A DNA stretch of 64,000 bases from Rossellomorea aquimaris (GCF_008180865.1 NZ_VTEX01000002.1:1-64000); one strand, 5' to 3'; positions 45,542 through 54,946 are shown, counted from the stretch's first letter. Notes: generated by a model not told the origin, from the sequence alone. Numbers and translations are program-made.

Positions 45542-45685
45542 TCACTCATCTTCTCCTGCTGCTTCAAAAGGGTTTCCCCCGATATTTCTTCTCATCTCAT
45601 CTGTTAATTCAAATGGAGTGTTTTCTTGTGCTTCCCCTGTTGCGAAATGGTGACTGCCATCATAGTGAAATGGTTTACCTTCCAA
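45542..45685 (-). CDS. Small acidic protein, 47 aa (TTG start)
   Basis: Frame beginning TTG GAA GGT AAA, giving LEGKPFHYDGSHHFATGE through to a Glu/Asp-rich end. GGAGGTG lies 6 nt upstream of TTG and a strong terminator follows the stop, so this is very probably a real gene. It has no membrane segment, is acidic, and carries a His-rich patch (HYDGSHH). No family recognised with certainty. Confidence 0.72.
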   Translation of the reverse strand: MEGKPFHYDGSHHFATGEAQENTPFELTDEMRRNIGGNPFEAAGEDE

Positions 45686-45808
45686 TGTCGACACCTCCGT
45701 TTTCACTGTAGTATTACCTTTATGTATGATTCTAACCGGTTCGCCCTGAATTTCACCTAGACCAACCTTTTACCTAGTATTATTTACTTATTATACTATT
45801 TATTTTTT

Positions 45809-46339
45809 CTATAATATATTCTTTTTTCCAATTTGATATTGATATTTTTTATTTTCCATCACAACTACCTGCTCATGAGAAGCTTTGGAAACTTGTTTCG
45901 TTTCCTCAACGAGATGATAGATGAGATCGTGGCATTGCTGTGCCCCTTTCACGAGAAGGGGAACGCCTATCGAATCAATTCCCAGCTCCCTTGATAGGAA
46001 TCCCCCGGCTGTCATGAGGGGAGGAACAGTCGGCGAGGTGTTTGAAATGATGACTTTCTCCTTTTCTCCATATCTTCTAAGCAGGATTGTACATAAATCA
46101 ATTAGTGCAGGAACGACATACTTTGAAGATCTCCTTCCAATTGTATACACGGGATTATTCTCTTCATCCACCCCGCGATAGAGGATTTGTCCCGCTTCTT
46201 TTTTTGTTAGCTGGTTGAAATAAGGAACAGAAAGAATGTCATTTTTTGTCAGTTCTGAAAGTTTTAAGAGACGCAGATGATAGGCAGCTGCCAGGGAAGT
46301 TGTATGAGTTCCACCAAAGTCATTATAAATATATATCAT
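45809..46339 (-). CDS. DUF3189 family protein
   Basis: A 176-residue soluble protein starting MIYIYNDFGGTHTTSLAAAYHL, matching the DUF3189 pattern (YNxFGGTHxS at the N-terminus). Later blocks include PYFNQLTKKEAGQILYRG and SNTSPTVPPLMTAGGFLSRELGI. The function is unknown. AGGGTGG is 7 nt before the ATG. It is a single gene, 111 nt upstream of the DMT transporter on the same strand but not clearly in operon with it. Confidence 0.8.
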   Translation of the reverse strand: MIYIYNDFGGTHTTSLAAAYHLRLLKLSELTKNDILSVPYFNQLTKKEAGQILYRGVDEENNPVYTIGRRSSKYVVPALIDLCTILLRRYGEKEKVIISNTSPTVPPLMTAGGFLSRELGIDSIGVPLLVKGAQQCHDLIYHLVEETKQVSKASHEQVVVMENKKYQYQIGKKNIL

Positions 46340-46432
46340 TGGTAACCACCCTTGAAAATCGTTTATTACAGTATGAGCTTAACAAGCGAAGGATATGCTG
46401 AGCATGCGCATTAATTAAGCTGAAAAGATTCA

Positions 46433-46471
46433 CAAAAAAAACAGAGCCATCTACATCAGATGTCTCTGTTT
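46433..46471 (-). terminator. Terminator overlapping the DMT transporter stop
   Basis: Minus-strand AACAGAG...CATCT / AGATG...CTCTGTT hairpin followed by TTTTTTTTG. The stop codon of the DMT gene (46451-46453) lies within the hairpin. Confidence 0.85.
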
Positions 46472-47389
46472 TCCTTCAAGGAATCTCTTTTGCTTTCTTC
46501 TAATGACGATTTCTTCAAGTGTACCGGATCCACACACTACTCCAAGCACGATGAACACCAATCCGATCAGGTGATAAAACGTCACGGTTTCATTAAGAAA
46601 AATGGCAGCTCCTACGAGGGAGAAAAAGGTATTGAGATTCAGGAAAATCGATGTTTCGGCGGCTCCAATTTTTCCAATTGAATGGTTGTAAATCATGTGC
46701 CCTACTGCCGTTGCTAAAATGGCAGAAGCAAAGAATAAAAGCCATATGGAGCTTGGGGCACTCCCCAGTTCTTTTAATGCCCCCGGCTCTGTGACCAGAC
46801 TGATCGCAAACAAGACAATGGAACCAAACACCAGCATATACCCCGTAAGTAATCGGGGGTCCAACGTTTTGGCTGCCCGGCTGATGATAATGAAGCTTAA
46901 GGCCTGTGAAAAAATCGAGATAAAGATAAACAGATCCCCGGTCTTTAGTCCGGCTAATCCCTCTCCGCCTGATAACACAATGATCGCAACCCCGACACTA
47001 CCAGACAGAAACCCGAGGATTTTAATCACTGTAGGCCGGTTTCGCAGGATAATGGTTGCCATTAAAGCAGTCAACAGCGGACCGGTTCCCAATATGAGAC
47101 CACCGTTTGTCGATGACGTGCCTGTTAAACCAACCGATAAAAAATAATGATGACTGACTACATTCAACAAGCCACCCGAGATAATGAACAATAACTCTTT
47201 AGCCGTTGGTTTTCTTATTTTCCTCATAATACCAAGAATGATAAATACGGTAATCCCTGCAGTGAAGATGCGGAGTGATGTAATCGTTACAGGCTTAAAT
47301 TCACTCACCAGAACCTTTAGTGCAGGAACATTAAAGCCCCAAATCAACATGATGAACACAAGTATCAAATACGTTTGCCACTTTTTCAC
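46451..47389 (-). CDS. DMT superfamily transporter (EamA)
   Basis: A 312-residue transporter with ten hydrophobic helices in two EamA repeats (first about 5-135, second about 150-290). Members export amino acids or other metabolites; the substrate is not predictable. The start codon is GTG with GGGAG only 2 nt upstream, so the true start is uncertain. Confidence 0.82.
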   Translation of the reverse strand: MKKWQTYLILVFIMLIWGFNVPALKVLVSEFKPVTITSLRIFTAGITVFIILGIMRKIRKPTAKELLFIISGGLLNVVSHHYFLSVGLTGTSSTNGGLILGTGPLLTALMATIILRNRPTVIKILGFLSGSVGVAIIVLSGGEGLAGLKTGDLFIFISIFSQALSFIIISRAAKTLDPRLLTGYMLVFGSIVLFAISLVTEPGALKELGSAPSSIWLLFFASAILATAVGHMIYNHSIGKIGAAETSIFLNLNTFFSLVGAAIFLNETVTFYHLIGLVFIVLGVVCGSGTLEEIVIRRKQKRFLEGKQRHLM

Positions 47390-47552
47390 TTCTCCCTGAG
47401 GCCTTCTTTCTGTATTTAGTATTCACCCATCATAGCACCCCATAAAGTTCCCTGCCAGGAAATAACTTCGAATCGTGAAACAATTTTTGTAATCCACCAT
47501 CTTCCCCAACCCGGACTATGCTATAGTTAAAGGTCGAAAGGGGTTTTGTAAA

Positions 47553-47891
47553 ATGACAAATCAACAACTACCGCCAAAAACGTGTACGATCGACCGTCTG
47601 GTAACTAAAGCTGAGGACGTTGAGAAAGTGATTAAGGGTGAGAAAACGGCGACCCGCAGAAACGGACGATACGCTGATATTGGAGAAATCATGGAGCTTC
47701 AAGGAAAGAAATACATAGTAGAAAGCGTCTACTCCCAATCACTTGGTGAGCTGACAGATGATCATGCCAAGCAGGAAGGGTTTAATACTGTTGAGGAATA
47801 TAAAGAAGCCATCCTCTCTTATCACCCAGGCATGCCATGGCACCCGAGCATGAAAGTCTGGGTGCACGAATTCACATTAGTGAACGAATAG
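47553..47891 (+). CDS. ASCH domain protein
   Basis: A 112-residue beta-barrel protein with the ASCH pattern: KVIKGEKTATRRNGRYADIGEIMEL (conserved Lys/Thr/Arg face), then VYSQSLGELTDDHAKQEGF and HPGMPWHPSMKVWVHEFTL. ASCH domains resemble RNA-binding PUA folds, and some hydrolyse N4-acetylcytidine. AAAGGGG is 9 nt before the ATG. It is followed after 10 nt by a small membrane protein gene. Confidence 0.85.
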   Translation: MTNQQLPPKTCTIDRLVTKAEDVEKVIKGEKTATRRNGRYADIGEIMELQGKKYIVESVYSQSLGELTDDHAKQEGFNTVEEYKEAILSYHPGMPWHPSMKVWVHEFTLVNE

Positions 47892-47901
47892 AGTACAACG
47901 G

Positions 47902-48348
47902 ATGGAGCATTTATTATACAGAACGCTCATATACCTGCATGTGATCAGCGTCGTGGCTTCCATAGGCCCATTTTTCGTTCTATTGCCGATGATGAAAAAA
48001 CTACGGACCGCTTCTGATTCCGTGTTACCATCGTACTTGGACACGTTCCGCTTCACGGTCCAACTTTCCAAGCATTCGGGACATGTGCTCGTCGGAACGG
48101 GAATCCTCCTGGTGCTACTCGGACCTTGGACGTGGAGTACACCATGGATCATCATGACCCTTGTCATTATGTTCTGCTCCCTGTTCTTTCTCGCAAGAGC
48201 GTTCTCACCGACACTACGGAAATTTGGAGAAGATGACGCTGACCGGGAATGGCTGGTGGGGAAATTGAATCGGACCGTTTGGATTTATCTAATCCTTCTA
48301 CTGGCTATGCTATGGTTTATGGTCGTGAAGCCGAATTTGTGGATGTAA
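47902..48348 (+). CDS. Four-helix membrane protein (DUF2269-like)
   Basis: A 148-residue membrane protein with four helices (about 8-27, 54-73, 78-98 and 122-141) and N-terminal LIYLHVISVVASIGPF, where a His sits in the first helix as in DUF2269-type proteins. The assignment is tentative. It is probably co-transcribed with the ASCH gene. No strong ribosome site; ACGG precedes the ATG. Confidence 0.65.
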   Translation: MEHLLYRTLIYLHVISVVASIGPFFVLLPMMKKLRTASDSVLPSYLDTFRFTVQLSKHSGHVLVGTGILLVLLGPWTWSTPWIIMTLVIMFCSLFFLARAFSPTLRKFGEDDADREWLVGKLNRTVWIYLILLLAMLWFMVVKPNLWM

Positions 48349-48360
48349 TGGAGTTGACTC

Positions 48361-48416
48361 ATAGCGTGTACCAGGTAACAATGGATGTCATTTGTACCTG
48401 GTACACGCTATTTTTT
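48361..48416. terminator. Perfect long hairpin between convergent genes
   Basis: TAGCGTGTACCAGGTA and TACCTGGTACACGCTA form a perfect 16-bp stem around a 17-nt loop, followed on plus by TTTTTT. It acts as a terminator for the ASCH-membrane pair. The GTACCAGGTAC core recalls repeated palindromes seen in Bacillus genomes. Confidence 0.85.
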
Positions 48417-48447
48417 GGAGATAAATTAACTAGTCTCCATGACCACA

Positions 48448-48828
48448 TCACTGTCCATCCCCCCGAACTGCTACAGTCCTTATCATAAATATAAAATAAT
48501 AATACTTATACACAATGATCAAACTCAGGATTACTTTCACTATCAGACTATCCGATAAAATCAACGGTATGAGAATCATGATGTCTGAAAAAATCAGCAG
48601 CGTAACCTTCTGGCGCAGTGTCATGGATCGGTGACGAATAAAACCTTCTAAATGCTTCTTATATACACTGGTACTTTTAAACCAAACCTCAAATCGTTCG
48701 GATCCCCTTACAAAGAAAAAGGATGCTAACAACAAAAGTGGAGTTGTTGGTATTAGAGGCAGTACGATGCCTACAATCCCGATTCCCATAAATAACAAAC
48801 CTAATAATATATAAATCATTTTCTTCAT
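48448..48828 (-). CDS. DUF454 (YbaN) family membrane protein
   Basis: A 126-residue inner-membrane protein with the DUF454 pattern GIVGIVLPLIPTTPLLLLASFFFVRGSERF. Three to four hydrophobic helices and a basic cytoplasmic loop (IRHRSMTLRQK) are visible. Function unknown. The start is doubtful: ATG 48828 is 17 nt from AAGGAG, while a GTG at 48846 overlaps that site. Confidence 0.82.
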   Translation of the reverse strand: MKKMIYILLGLLFMGIGIVGIVLPLIPTTPLLLLASFFFVRGSERFEVWFKSTSVYKKHLEGFIRHRSMTLRQKVTLLIFSDIMILIPLILSDSLIVKVILSLIIVYKYYYFIFMIRTVAVRGDGQ

Positions 48829-48963
48829 TTTCTTTATTACGGCCACTCCTTTTTAACCCTTCATTTCCTCTCTATTCTATTCATGATGAAAGAAGCTGGC
48901 AAGGAACAAAAAGAACCTGACATTTGTGAAGTATACGCTCACACCAAAGTCAGATCCTCTCTT

Positions 48964-49377
48964 CTATTCATTCTCCTTATTCTCTTTTCCCTTCGACTCC
49001 AAAACCTTCATGAAATAAGCTGTCGGAAGCAGCAATCCTATGGCTGCTTCAAGCAGTGCAAAGAATCGTATATGTCCTGTCGGGATATAATCACCGTACC
49101 CGACAGACAGGATCGTCACCCCGCTATAATAGAGATAATTGAGAAACGTATGCTCTACCGGCTTGCCGCTGGGTGAACTGACACGCAGCATCGGATTCTC
49201 AAACGACAGGGCATAATAGAGTACAGCAAATGCGATCATGATACTGAGAAGTACGAAAAACAGCTTATAAAAAAGCGTTGTACTAAAATAACTGTATTTG
49301 AAATGCTTATCTTTAAAGAAATAGATTAAGTTTACCAGGATGAAAATGATGGCTCCGATTGTAACGATGCTTGCCAA
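48964..49377 (-). CDS. Second two-TM potassium channel family protein
   Basis: A 137-residue membrane protein with helices at about 5-20, 33-57 and 102-125, and the K+ selectivity filter SVGYGDYIPTG before the last helix. As with 4701-5105, no regulatory cytoplasmic domain is present. The start is TTG 49377 with GGAGG 11 nt upstream. The two channels share only the pore region clearly, so they are diverged paralogues rather than a recent duplication. Confidence 0.83.
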   Translation of the reverse strand: MASIVTIGAIIFILVNLIYFFKDKHFKYSYFSTTLFYKLFFVLLSIMIAFAVLYYALSFENPMLRVSSPSGKPVEHTFLNYLYYSGVTILSVGYGDYIPTGHIRFFALLEAAIGLLLPTAYFMKVLESKGKENKENE

Positions 49378-49533
49378 AACGTTTGAATCCTCCTCTTACA
49401 TGTACTATGTTTCATATACCACTTGTTGTATGTTTAAAACTCAACTACAGTAGATTCTCATCTCCCCTTGTACAAACCGATCAACTCTTTTATTCTAGTA
49501 ATAATAGAATTTTCCGAAAAGAAGGAACCTGCA

Positions 49534-51117
49534 ATGAAAAAGTTCTCACTTCAATCCAAGATTATCGTTATTGTATTAGCACTTCTTTCATTATTGATTT
49601 TATCCTTATCACTCATCTTTTTCAGGATGCTGTCCGATACATTAACGGACTTGAAAGGGAAACAAGCACTGGCAGTGGCACAATCTGTATCCAAGATGCC
49701 GGCTGTCATCGAGGCCTTTAATGCAAATCAGCCGGAAGACATCATCCAGCCCCTGGTAGAAGATATTCGAAAAGAAACAGGGGCCACCTTTATTGTTGTC
49801 GGCAATAGAGACTCTGTTCGCTACTCTCATCCCATGTCTGAACGGCTCGGAAAAAAGATGGTCGGTGGAGACAACGAAAGAGCCTTAATAAGGGGTGAAT
49901 CTTATGTTTCTCATGCAAAGGGATCATTAGGACCATCTGTTAGAGGAAAGGTTCCCATAAGAAATTCCAAAAACGAAATCATTGGGGTAGTGTCAGTCGG
50001 GTTTCTTGAAGACAGGATCCGTGATATTGTCATTCCCTATCGTACTAAGGTACTGATACTCGTCACCGTCATCCTATTAATTGGAATCATAGGTTCATTT
50101 TTCATTGGGAAAGGAATCAAAAAGGCGATCTTCGGTTTGGAACCTGCTGAAATTGCCATGCAGTTCAAGGAAAAGCGGGCCATCATCGAATCAGTCCGGG
50201 AAGGAATCATTGCAATCGATCAACATGGATCGATTACGGAAATCAATGCTAAAGCCCACAGTATCCTGGCTCTTGATCATCAATCCTCCAATAGGGGGAG
50301 ACATATTCTAGAAGTCATTCCCGATACGAAAATGATGGATGTCCTGGAAACTCGAGAAAGCCAGCTCGATGATGAGATTTCATTAAATCATCATGACCTC
50401 ATCGTCAACAGGCTCCCTATATTTGAAGAGGACGAAATCGTCGGGGTGGTAGCCAGTTTCAGGAGAAAAGATGAAATCGATCAGCTCACTAAAGAACTTT
50501 CTCAGGTTCAAGAATATGCAGGCATATTGCGCTCACAGACACATGAATACAGAAACAAACTGAATACGATTGCAGGTCTCATTCAACTTCACCATCATGA
50601 AGAGGCATTAGCCCTCATACAGGAGGAATCCTCTGGATATGAAGACTTAATTCAATTTCTATTGAAAGCGGTACCTGACCCTGTCTTGGCAGGCCTGATC
50701 ATTGGAAAGTATAATCGGTCTCAAGAGTTGAAGGTCTCGTTCTCGATCCATCCTGATAGCTCAATTACAATGCCACTTATAGATGTGCAGCAGGAAAAAT
50801 TGATTACCATCATTGGGAACATTCTTGATAATGCCTTTGAAGAAGTCTTGTCCCAGCCATTGCATTACAGGCTGGTTCAATTGTTTATGACTGATTTAGG
50901 TGATGATTTCATTTTTGAAATAGAAGACAGCGGTGCAGGAATCCAGGATATAGACTCAATATTTGAAAGGGGCTATTCCACAAAAGCCGGCAAAGACAGA
51001 GGCATCGGTCTTCACCTGGTGCAACGAAGTGTGGAGCATCTGAACGGTTACATGACAGTGGAAAATAGTGAACTTGGGGGCACATTGTTTACGATTAGTA
51101 TTCCAAAGCAACATTAG
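49534..51117 (+). CDS. CitA/DctS-type sensor histidine kinase
   Basis: A 527-residue membrane sensor. TM1 (about 8-30), a periplasmic-type PDC/CACHE sensor (31-170, with SVRYSHP and KGSLGPSVRGKVPI as in citrate/C4-dicarboxylate sensors) and TM2 (172-193) come first. A cytoplasmic PAS (about 215-310), phospho-acceptor His337 in THEYRNKLNTIAGL, and HATPase with NILDNAFEE and GIGLHLVQR follow. AAGGA lies 7 nt before ATG 49534. With the following response regulator it should sense a carboxylic acid, and the adjacent tct genes suggest a tricarboxylate. Confidence 0.92.
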   Translation: MKKFSLQSKIIVIVLALLSLLILSLSLIFFRMLSDTLTDLKGKQALAVAQSVSKMPAVIEAFNANQPEDIIQPLVEDIRKETGATFIVVGNRDSVRYSHPMSERLGKKMVGGDNERALIRGESYVSHAKGSLGPSVRGKVPIRNSKNEIIGVVSVGFLEDRIRDIVIPYRTKVLILVTVILLIGIIGSFFIGKGIKKAIFGLEPAEIAMQFKEKRAIIESVREGIIAIDQHGSITEINAKAHSILALDHQSSNRGRHILEVIPDTKMMDVLETRESQLDDEISLNHHDLIVNRLPIFEEDEIVGVVASFRRKDEIDQLTKELSQVQEYAGILRSQTHEYRNKLNTIAGLIQLHHHEEALALIQEESSGYEDLIQFLLKAVPDPVLAGLIIGKYNRSQELKVSFSIHPDSSITMPLIDVQQEKLITIIGNILDNAFEEVLSQPLHYRLVQLFMTDLGDDFIFEIEDSGAGIQDIDSIFERGYSTKAGKDRGIGLHLVQRSVEHLNGYMTVENSELGGTLFTISIPKQH

Positions 51118-51129
51118 GGGGAGAAAGTA

Positions 51130-51822
51130 TTGCGTAAGTGGAACGTATTCATTATAGAAGATGATATTCAAACAGCTGAGATTAACAGTCAGTACATCGC
51201 TCAAATGGAAAGATTTCAGGTTGGCGGGATCGCCACTACCATCGCAGAAGCCAAGAAAGTCTTACCTGTTGTTAATCCTGATTTGATTTTACTTGACGTG
51301 TACTTTCCTGATGGCACCGGCAGTGAATTTCTCTGGGAGATCAGAAAGCATTATCGAAGTACAGATGTCATCCTGGTCACAGCAGCAAAGGAAACCGAAC
51401 ATATTTCCAATGCCATCCGTGGCGGGGCATTCGATTATATCCTGAAGCCCATTATCTTTAACCGATTTCAGGATACTCTTCTAAAGTATCAACACTATAA
51501 AGAGAGAATGAATGATTCTCAAGTCGAAAATCAACATGAAGTGGACAACCTGTTTACTAGAAAGAAAAGCACGAGTAACATTCAAACCGTTCAACAACCC
51601 CCGAAAGGGATCGATACGATTACATTGGATTCCATACTCAAGCGGATAGAAACCGATCACAGCCTGGGTTATACTGCTGAGGAAATGGCAGGGGAAGTCG
51701 GCGTTACCCGTACAACGGCCAGGCGCTATCTGGAGTATCTTGTTTCCCAAAAGAAGATTAAAGTGGTGCTTACCTATGGAGGTGTCGGGAGACCTCAGAG
51801 AAAATATTTTCTTCAAGCATAA
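51130..51822 (+). CDS. CitB/DctR-type response regulator
   Basis: A 230-residue regulator. The receiver domain carries phospho-acceptor Asp56 (LILLDVYFPDGTG), Thr84 and Lys106 (FDYILKPI), and the C-terminal HTH (about 165-225, YTAEEMAGEVGVTRTTARRYLEYL) is of the CitB/DpiA type. The start is TTG with GGGGGAG 6 nt upstream, 12 nt after the kinase stop. It probably activates the convergently transcribed tctCBA operon. Confidence 0.92.
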   Translation: MRKWNVFIIEDDIQTAEINSQYIAQMERFQVGGIATTIAEAKKVLPVVNPDLILLDVYFPDGTGSEFLWEIRKHYRSTDVILVTAAKETEHISNAIRGGAFDYILKPIIFNRFQDTLLKYQHYKERMNDSQVENQHEVDNLFTRKKSTSNIQTVQQPPKGIDTITLDSILKRIETDHSLGYTAEEMAGEVGVTRTTARRYLEYLVSQKKIKVVLTYGGVGRPQRKYFLQA

Positions 51823-51864
51823 TAGAACAGCAGTGAGGCATTGGGGCTTCACTGCTGTTCTATT
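51821..51864. terminator. Shared hairpin between the response regulator and tctA
   Basis: Perfect 16-bp stem AATAGAACAGCAGTGA / TCACTGCTGTTCTATT with a 12-nt loop. It begins at the response regulator's stop and ends 2 nt before the tctA stop. T-runs are short on both strands. Confidence 0.75.
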
Positions 51865-51866
51865 GA

Positions 51867-53381
51867 TTATGCTTCTTTCTTCAGATCCTGACTTTCCGTG
51901 GCCTTCCCTCTTCTCACAAACCCTAAAATAGTAGGGAGAACAAGTGAAAGGAATGAAACGATCAGTAATCCGATGGTGATATTACTTTGAAAAAACACAC
52001 TGTAAGATCCATTTGAGATCGTCATCGCCTGTCTGAAGGATTGCTCCATCATCCCCCCCAATATAAACGCCAGAATAAATGGCGGCGCAGGGAATTTGAA
52101 CATTTTCAACAAATAGCCTAACACGCCAAATCCTACAAGCAAGTACAGATGGAACGTGTTGAAGCTGACTGCGTATACCCCTATTAAACAGAATACAATG
52201 ATCAATGCGATCAACAGCTGCTTCGGAATATATAAGATTTTTGCCAATACAGGAATGAGCGGTAAGTTAAGTATCAATAGAAAAAGATTCCCTATATACA
52301 TACTTGCGATGACTCCCCAGAAAACGTCCGGGTGATCCTGAAGCATCAATGGCCCCGGCTGCACCCCTACAACAAGTAAGGCACCAAGTAGTACAGCAGT
52401 GGTTCCAGACCCTGGTATCCCTAATGTTAACAAGGGAACGAATGCCCCGCTTGTCGCTGCATTATTGGACGTTTCAGGCGCGGCCAGTCCCTTGATATTC
52501 CCTTTTCCAAAAGAAGATGGATCTTTGGATAAACGTTTCTCTGAAATATAGGAAAGGAATGAAGCGATTGTTGCTCCTGCTCCAGGCAGGACTCCCAGTA
52601 TAAAACCAAGGACGGAATGACGACCAATCGGTCCTGCCATCTCCTTCAATTCCTTCTTTTCAAGCTTTAAACTGCCAACAGCCTTCTTCCCTTTCAACGT
52701 ATTTTCATTCCGTGAGATAATTAACTGACAAACCTCGGATAATGCAAATAATCCTAAAGCAATGATCAGAAAGTCGATCCCCTCTAATAAACCCGGGTTC
52801 CCGAATGTGAAACGCTGTGTACCTGTTTGCTGATCAATCCCGACAGTTGCGATGATTAATCCAATCGTCGCCGAAATCAATGCTTTATTGGTGGACCCTT
52901 CAGATAAACTCGAAATCGCTGTGAGTCCCAGAAGCATTAGAGCGAAATACTCAGTTGGCCCAAACGTAATGGCAAGCTTAGCCATATAAGGTGCGACCAG
53001 CATAAGTGCCACTACACTTATCGTTCCACCTGCAAAAGATGATATGGCCGCAATGGCAAGTGCTTTGCCTGCCTTCCCCTGCTTTGCCATGGGATATCCG
53101 TCAAAAGCTGTTGCCACTGTCCCTGAAATACCAGGGGCATTTAATAGAATTGAAGAAGTCGAGCCTCCAAACACGGCACCATAATAAACCCCTGCCATCA
53201 GGATCAAGGCGGAAGCCGGAGACATCCCATAACTCAGGGGAATCATGATCGCAATGGCGCTGATCGGACCCAATCCAGGCAGCATCCCGATAATCGTACC
53301 AGCCAACACCCCAATAAATGCGAAAAATAAGTTTTCCGGGGTGAATGCTACTTGAAATCCATATAATATACTTTCAATCAT
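51867..53381 (-). CDS. tctA: Tripartite tricarboxylate transporter, large permease TctA
   Basis: A 504-residue membrane protein with about 12 helices and the TctA blocks GLLPG-type GMLPGLGPISAIAI, GVYYGAVFGGSTSSILLNAPG and the repeat GVLPGAGATIASFLSY / PLLTLGIPGSGTTAV. It couples substrate uptake to an ion gradient. ATG 53381 is 8 nt from GGAGG; a GTG three codons earlier is less likely. It is the last gene of tctCBA. Confidence 0.93.
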   Translation of the reverse strand: MIESILYGFQVAFTPENLFFAFIGVLAGTIIGMLPGLGPISAIAIMIPLSYGMSPASALILMAGVYYGAVFGGSTSSILLNAPGISGTVATAFDGYPMAKQGKAGKALAIAAISSFAGGTISVVALMLVAPYMAKLAITFGPTEYFALMLLGLTAISSLSEGSTNKALISATIGLIIATVGIDQQTGTQRFTFGNPGLLEGIDFLIIALGLFALSEVCQLIISRNENTLKGKKAVGSLKLEKKELKEMAGPIGRHSVLGFILGVLPGAGATIASFLSYISEKRLSKDPSSFGKGNIKGLAAPETSNNAATSGAFVPLLTLGIPGSGTTAVLLGALLVVGVQPGPLMLQDHPDVFWGVIASMYIGNLFLLILNLPLIPVLAKILYIPKQLLIALIIVFCLIGVYAVSFNTFHLYLLVGFGVLGYLLKMFKFPAPPFILAFILGGMMEQSFRQAMTISNGSYSVFFQSNITIGLLIVSFLSLVLPTILGFVRRGKATESQDLKKEA

Positions 53382-53393
53382 GCCCGTCACCTC

Positions 53394-53852
53394 CTAAAAG
53401 GGTAGAATCCCCTGTGGTAATGTAATGTTGAGTAAATAGTTAAATGAATAATACATGATGCCTGAAAATAGAAAAGCCACTAATACCGTTGTGAGTTTCT
53501 TTTTGAAGCCCAATACAAACGGGATGACCAACAAAAATAGAACAGTAGATAATAAAAATCCGAGCGGTTCAAGTAAAAAAATATATATGAGCAGTGCTCC
53601 TAATACCGATAAAAGAATGATGACATCTTCTTTTTTGACATATCGTCTTTTTTTATCTTCTCCTGTATCATCCTTCGCCTGGAAAAACAAAACAACCGCT
53701 AAAATAATGAGCAGGAATCCAAGCCCTTTCGGAAGGACGTCACTATCGATAATGGCGTATGGAAATGCAGGAAGCTGAAAGCTGAGAGCTAAATAGATCC
53801 CGGCAAAAACTAGTAAAAGTATTGAGATGATTCGATCTGGTTTTGTTCTCAT
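53394..53852 (-). CDS. tctB: Tripartite tricarboxylate transporter, small permease TctB
   Basis: A 152-residue protein with four hydrophobic helices in the TctB pattern (LPKGLGFLLIILAVVLFFQ; EPLGFLLSTVLFLLVIPFVLG). ATG 53852 has AGGAG 8 nt upstream; a GTG three codons earlier is an alternative. It lies 12 nt before tctA and 54 nt after tctC. Confidence 0.9.
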   Translation of the reverse strand: MRTKPDRIISILLLVFAGIYLALSFQLPAFPYAIIDSDVLPKGLGFLLIILAVVLFFQAKDDTGEDKKRRYVKKEDVIILLSVLGALLIYIFLLEPLGFLLSTVLFLLVIPFVLGFKKKLTTVLVAFLFSGIMYYSFNYLLNITLPQGILPF

Positions 53853-53906
53853 GTGACTCACTCCTATTCAAAATGGAAGGAGCAGATGTTTCTGCTCCAT
53901 ACCCCA

Positions 53907-54920
53907 TTATTTTTTCAAGCCGATTTCCTCCATTAATGCTTCAATTTCTTTGTACTCTTCATCCAGGAAGGAACTGAACTCTTCTGAAGACATGTAGTTG
54001 TCAGTCCAGCCAAACTTATCCCGCATTTCCTTCCACTGATCCGTTTCGATCATGTCTTTAAACGCTTTCTCATAATAAGCAACGGCATCGGGATCCATAT
54101 CCTTTGGTCCTAAGAATCCACGCCACACAACAAATTCATCATCAATCCCCTGTTCTTTTAACGTCGGGAACTCTGAAATCGTATCTCCTTCCAAACGTTC
54201 GGGAGCTGTAATCGCCAGAACCTTCACCTTGCCTGCACGGGCTTGTTCAGAAGCTTCCGCAAGTCCCGTCGAGTACACATCCACTTTTCCCCCGAGGAGC
54301 ATGCTCATTCCAGATCCGTCTTGAGCCGAAACATATTTCAGCTTTTTAACATCTACCCCTGCTGCCTTAACCGCTTTTACGAACTGCATGTGATCCATGC
54401 TTCCCGGTGAAGATACCCCTACAATGGATACTGATGTCGGATCCTTTTTTAATGCATCGACAAGATCATTCATCGTATCGTAAGGTGAATCGGCGTCTAC
54501 AACAAAGGCTGCATAGTCAGCGATCACCCCCGCTATAGGCGTGAAGTCTTTGTGAGACAATGTCGACTGTCCATTTAGGGGAACAAAGAACATCGGTGGA
54601 GACGTGACGAACATCGTGTGGTTATCCCCTTTTTTACTATCAATATATGACCAGCCGACAGAGCCCCCGCCCCCTGGTTTATTGACTACAGCCATACGCT
54701 CTTCAATGATTTTCTGTTCTTCCATTACCTTTGAAACGGTCCTGGCCGTCGTATCCCAACCTCCGCCGGCACCAGCTGGAGCAACGACTTCAATTGGTTT
54801 AGACGGATTCCATTCCCCATCACTTTCAGAATTACTTGCAGTGTTAGATCCTCCGCATGCCGTGGTGACAACTAGTAAACTTGATAAAATGATAGCCATG
54901 ATACCTGTTTTCATTTTCAT
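53907..54920 (-). CDS. tctC: Tripartite tricarboxylate transporter, binding lipoprotein TctC
   Basis: A 337-residue Bug/TctC-family binding protein with a lipoprotein signal (lipobox TTAC, lipidated Cys near residue 22) and Gly/Ser linker. It then shows family motifs KPIEVVAPAGAGGGWDTTAR, VVNKPGGGGSVGW and a late PERLEGDTISEFPTLKEQG. The ATG at 54920 is 9 nt from GGGGG. It is the first gene of the operon, behind a promoter with a perfect cre site. Confidence 0.93.
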   Translation of the reverse strand: MKMKTGIMAIILSSLLVVTTACGGSNTASNSESDGEWNPSKPIEVVAPAGAGGGWDTTARTVSKVMEEQKIIEERMAVVNKPGGGGSVGWSYIDSKKGDNHTMFVTSPPMFFVPLNGQSTLSHKDFTPIAGVIADYAAFVVDADSPYDTMNDLVDALKKDPTSVSIVGVSSPGSMDHMQFVKAVKAAGVDVKKLKYVSAQDGSGMSMLLGGKVDVYSTGLAEASEQARAGKVKVLAITAPERLEGDTISEFPTLKEQGIDDEFVVWRGFLGPKDMDPDAVAYYEKAFKDMIETDQWKEMRDKFGWTDNYMSSEEFSSFLDEEYKEIEALMEEIGLKK

Positions 54921-54946
54921 CAACCATTTCCCCCTCTGAATATTAT

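Noticed and set aside
46695..47147. 150-residue plus-strand frame inside the DMT transporter
   Set aside because: Antisense shadow of a membrane protein gene without its own start signals.
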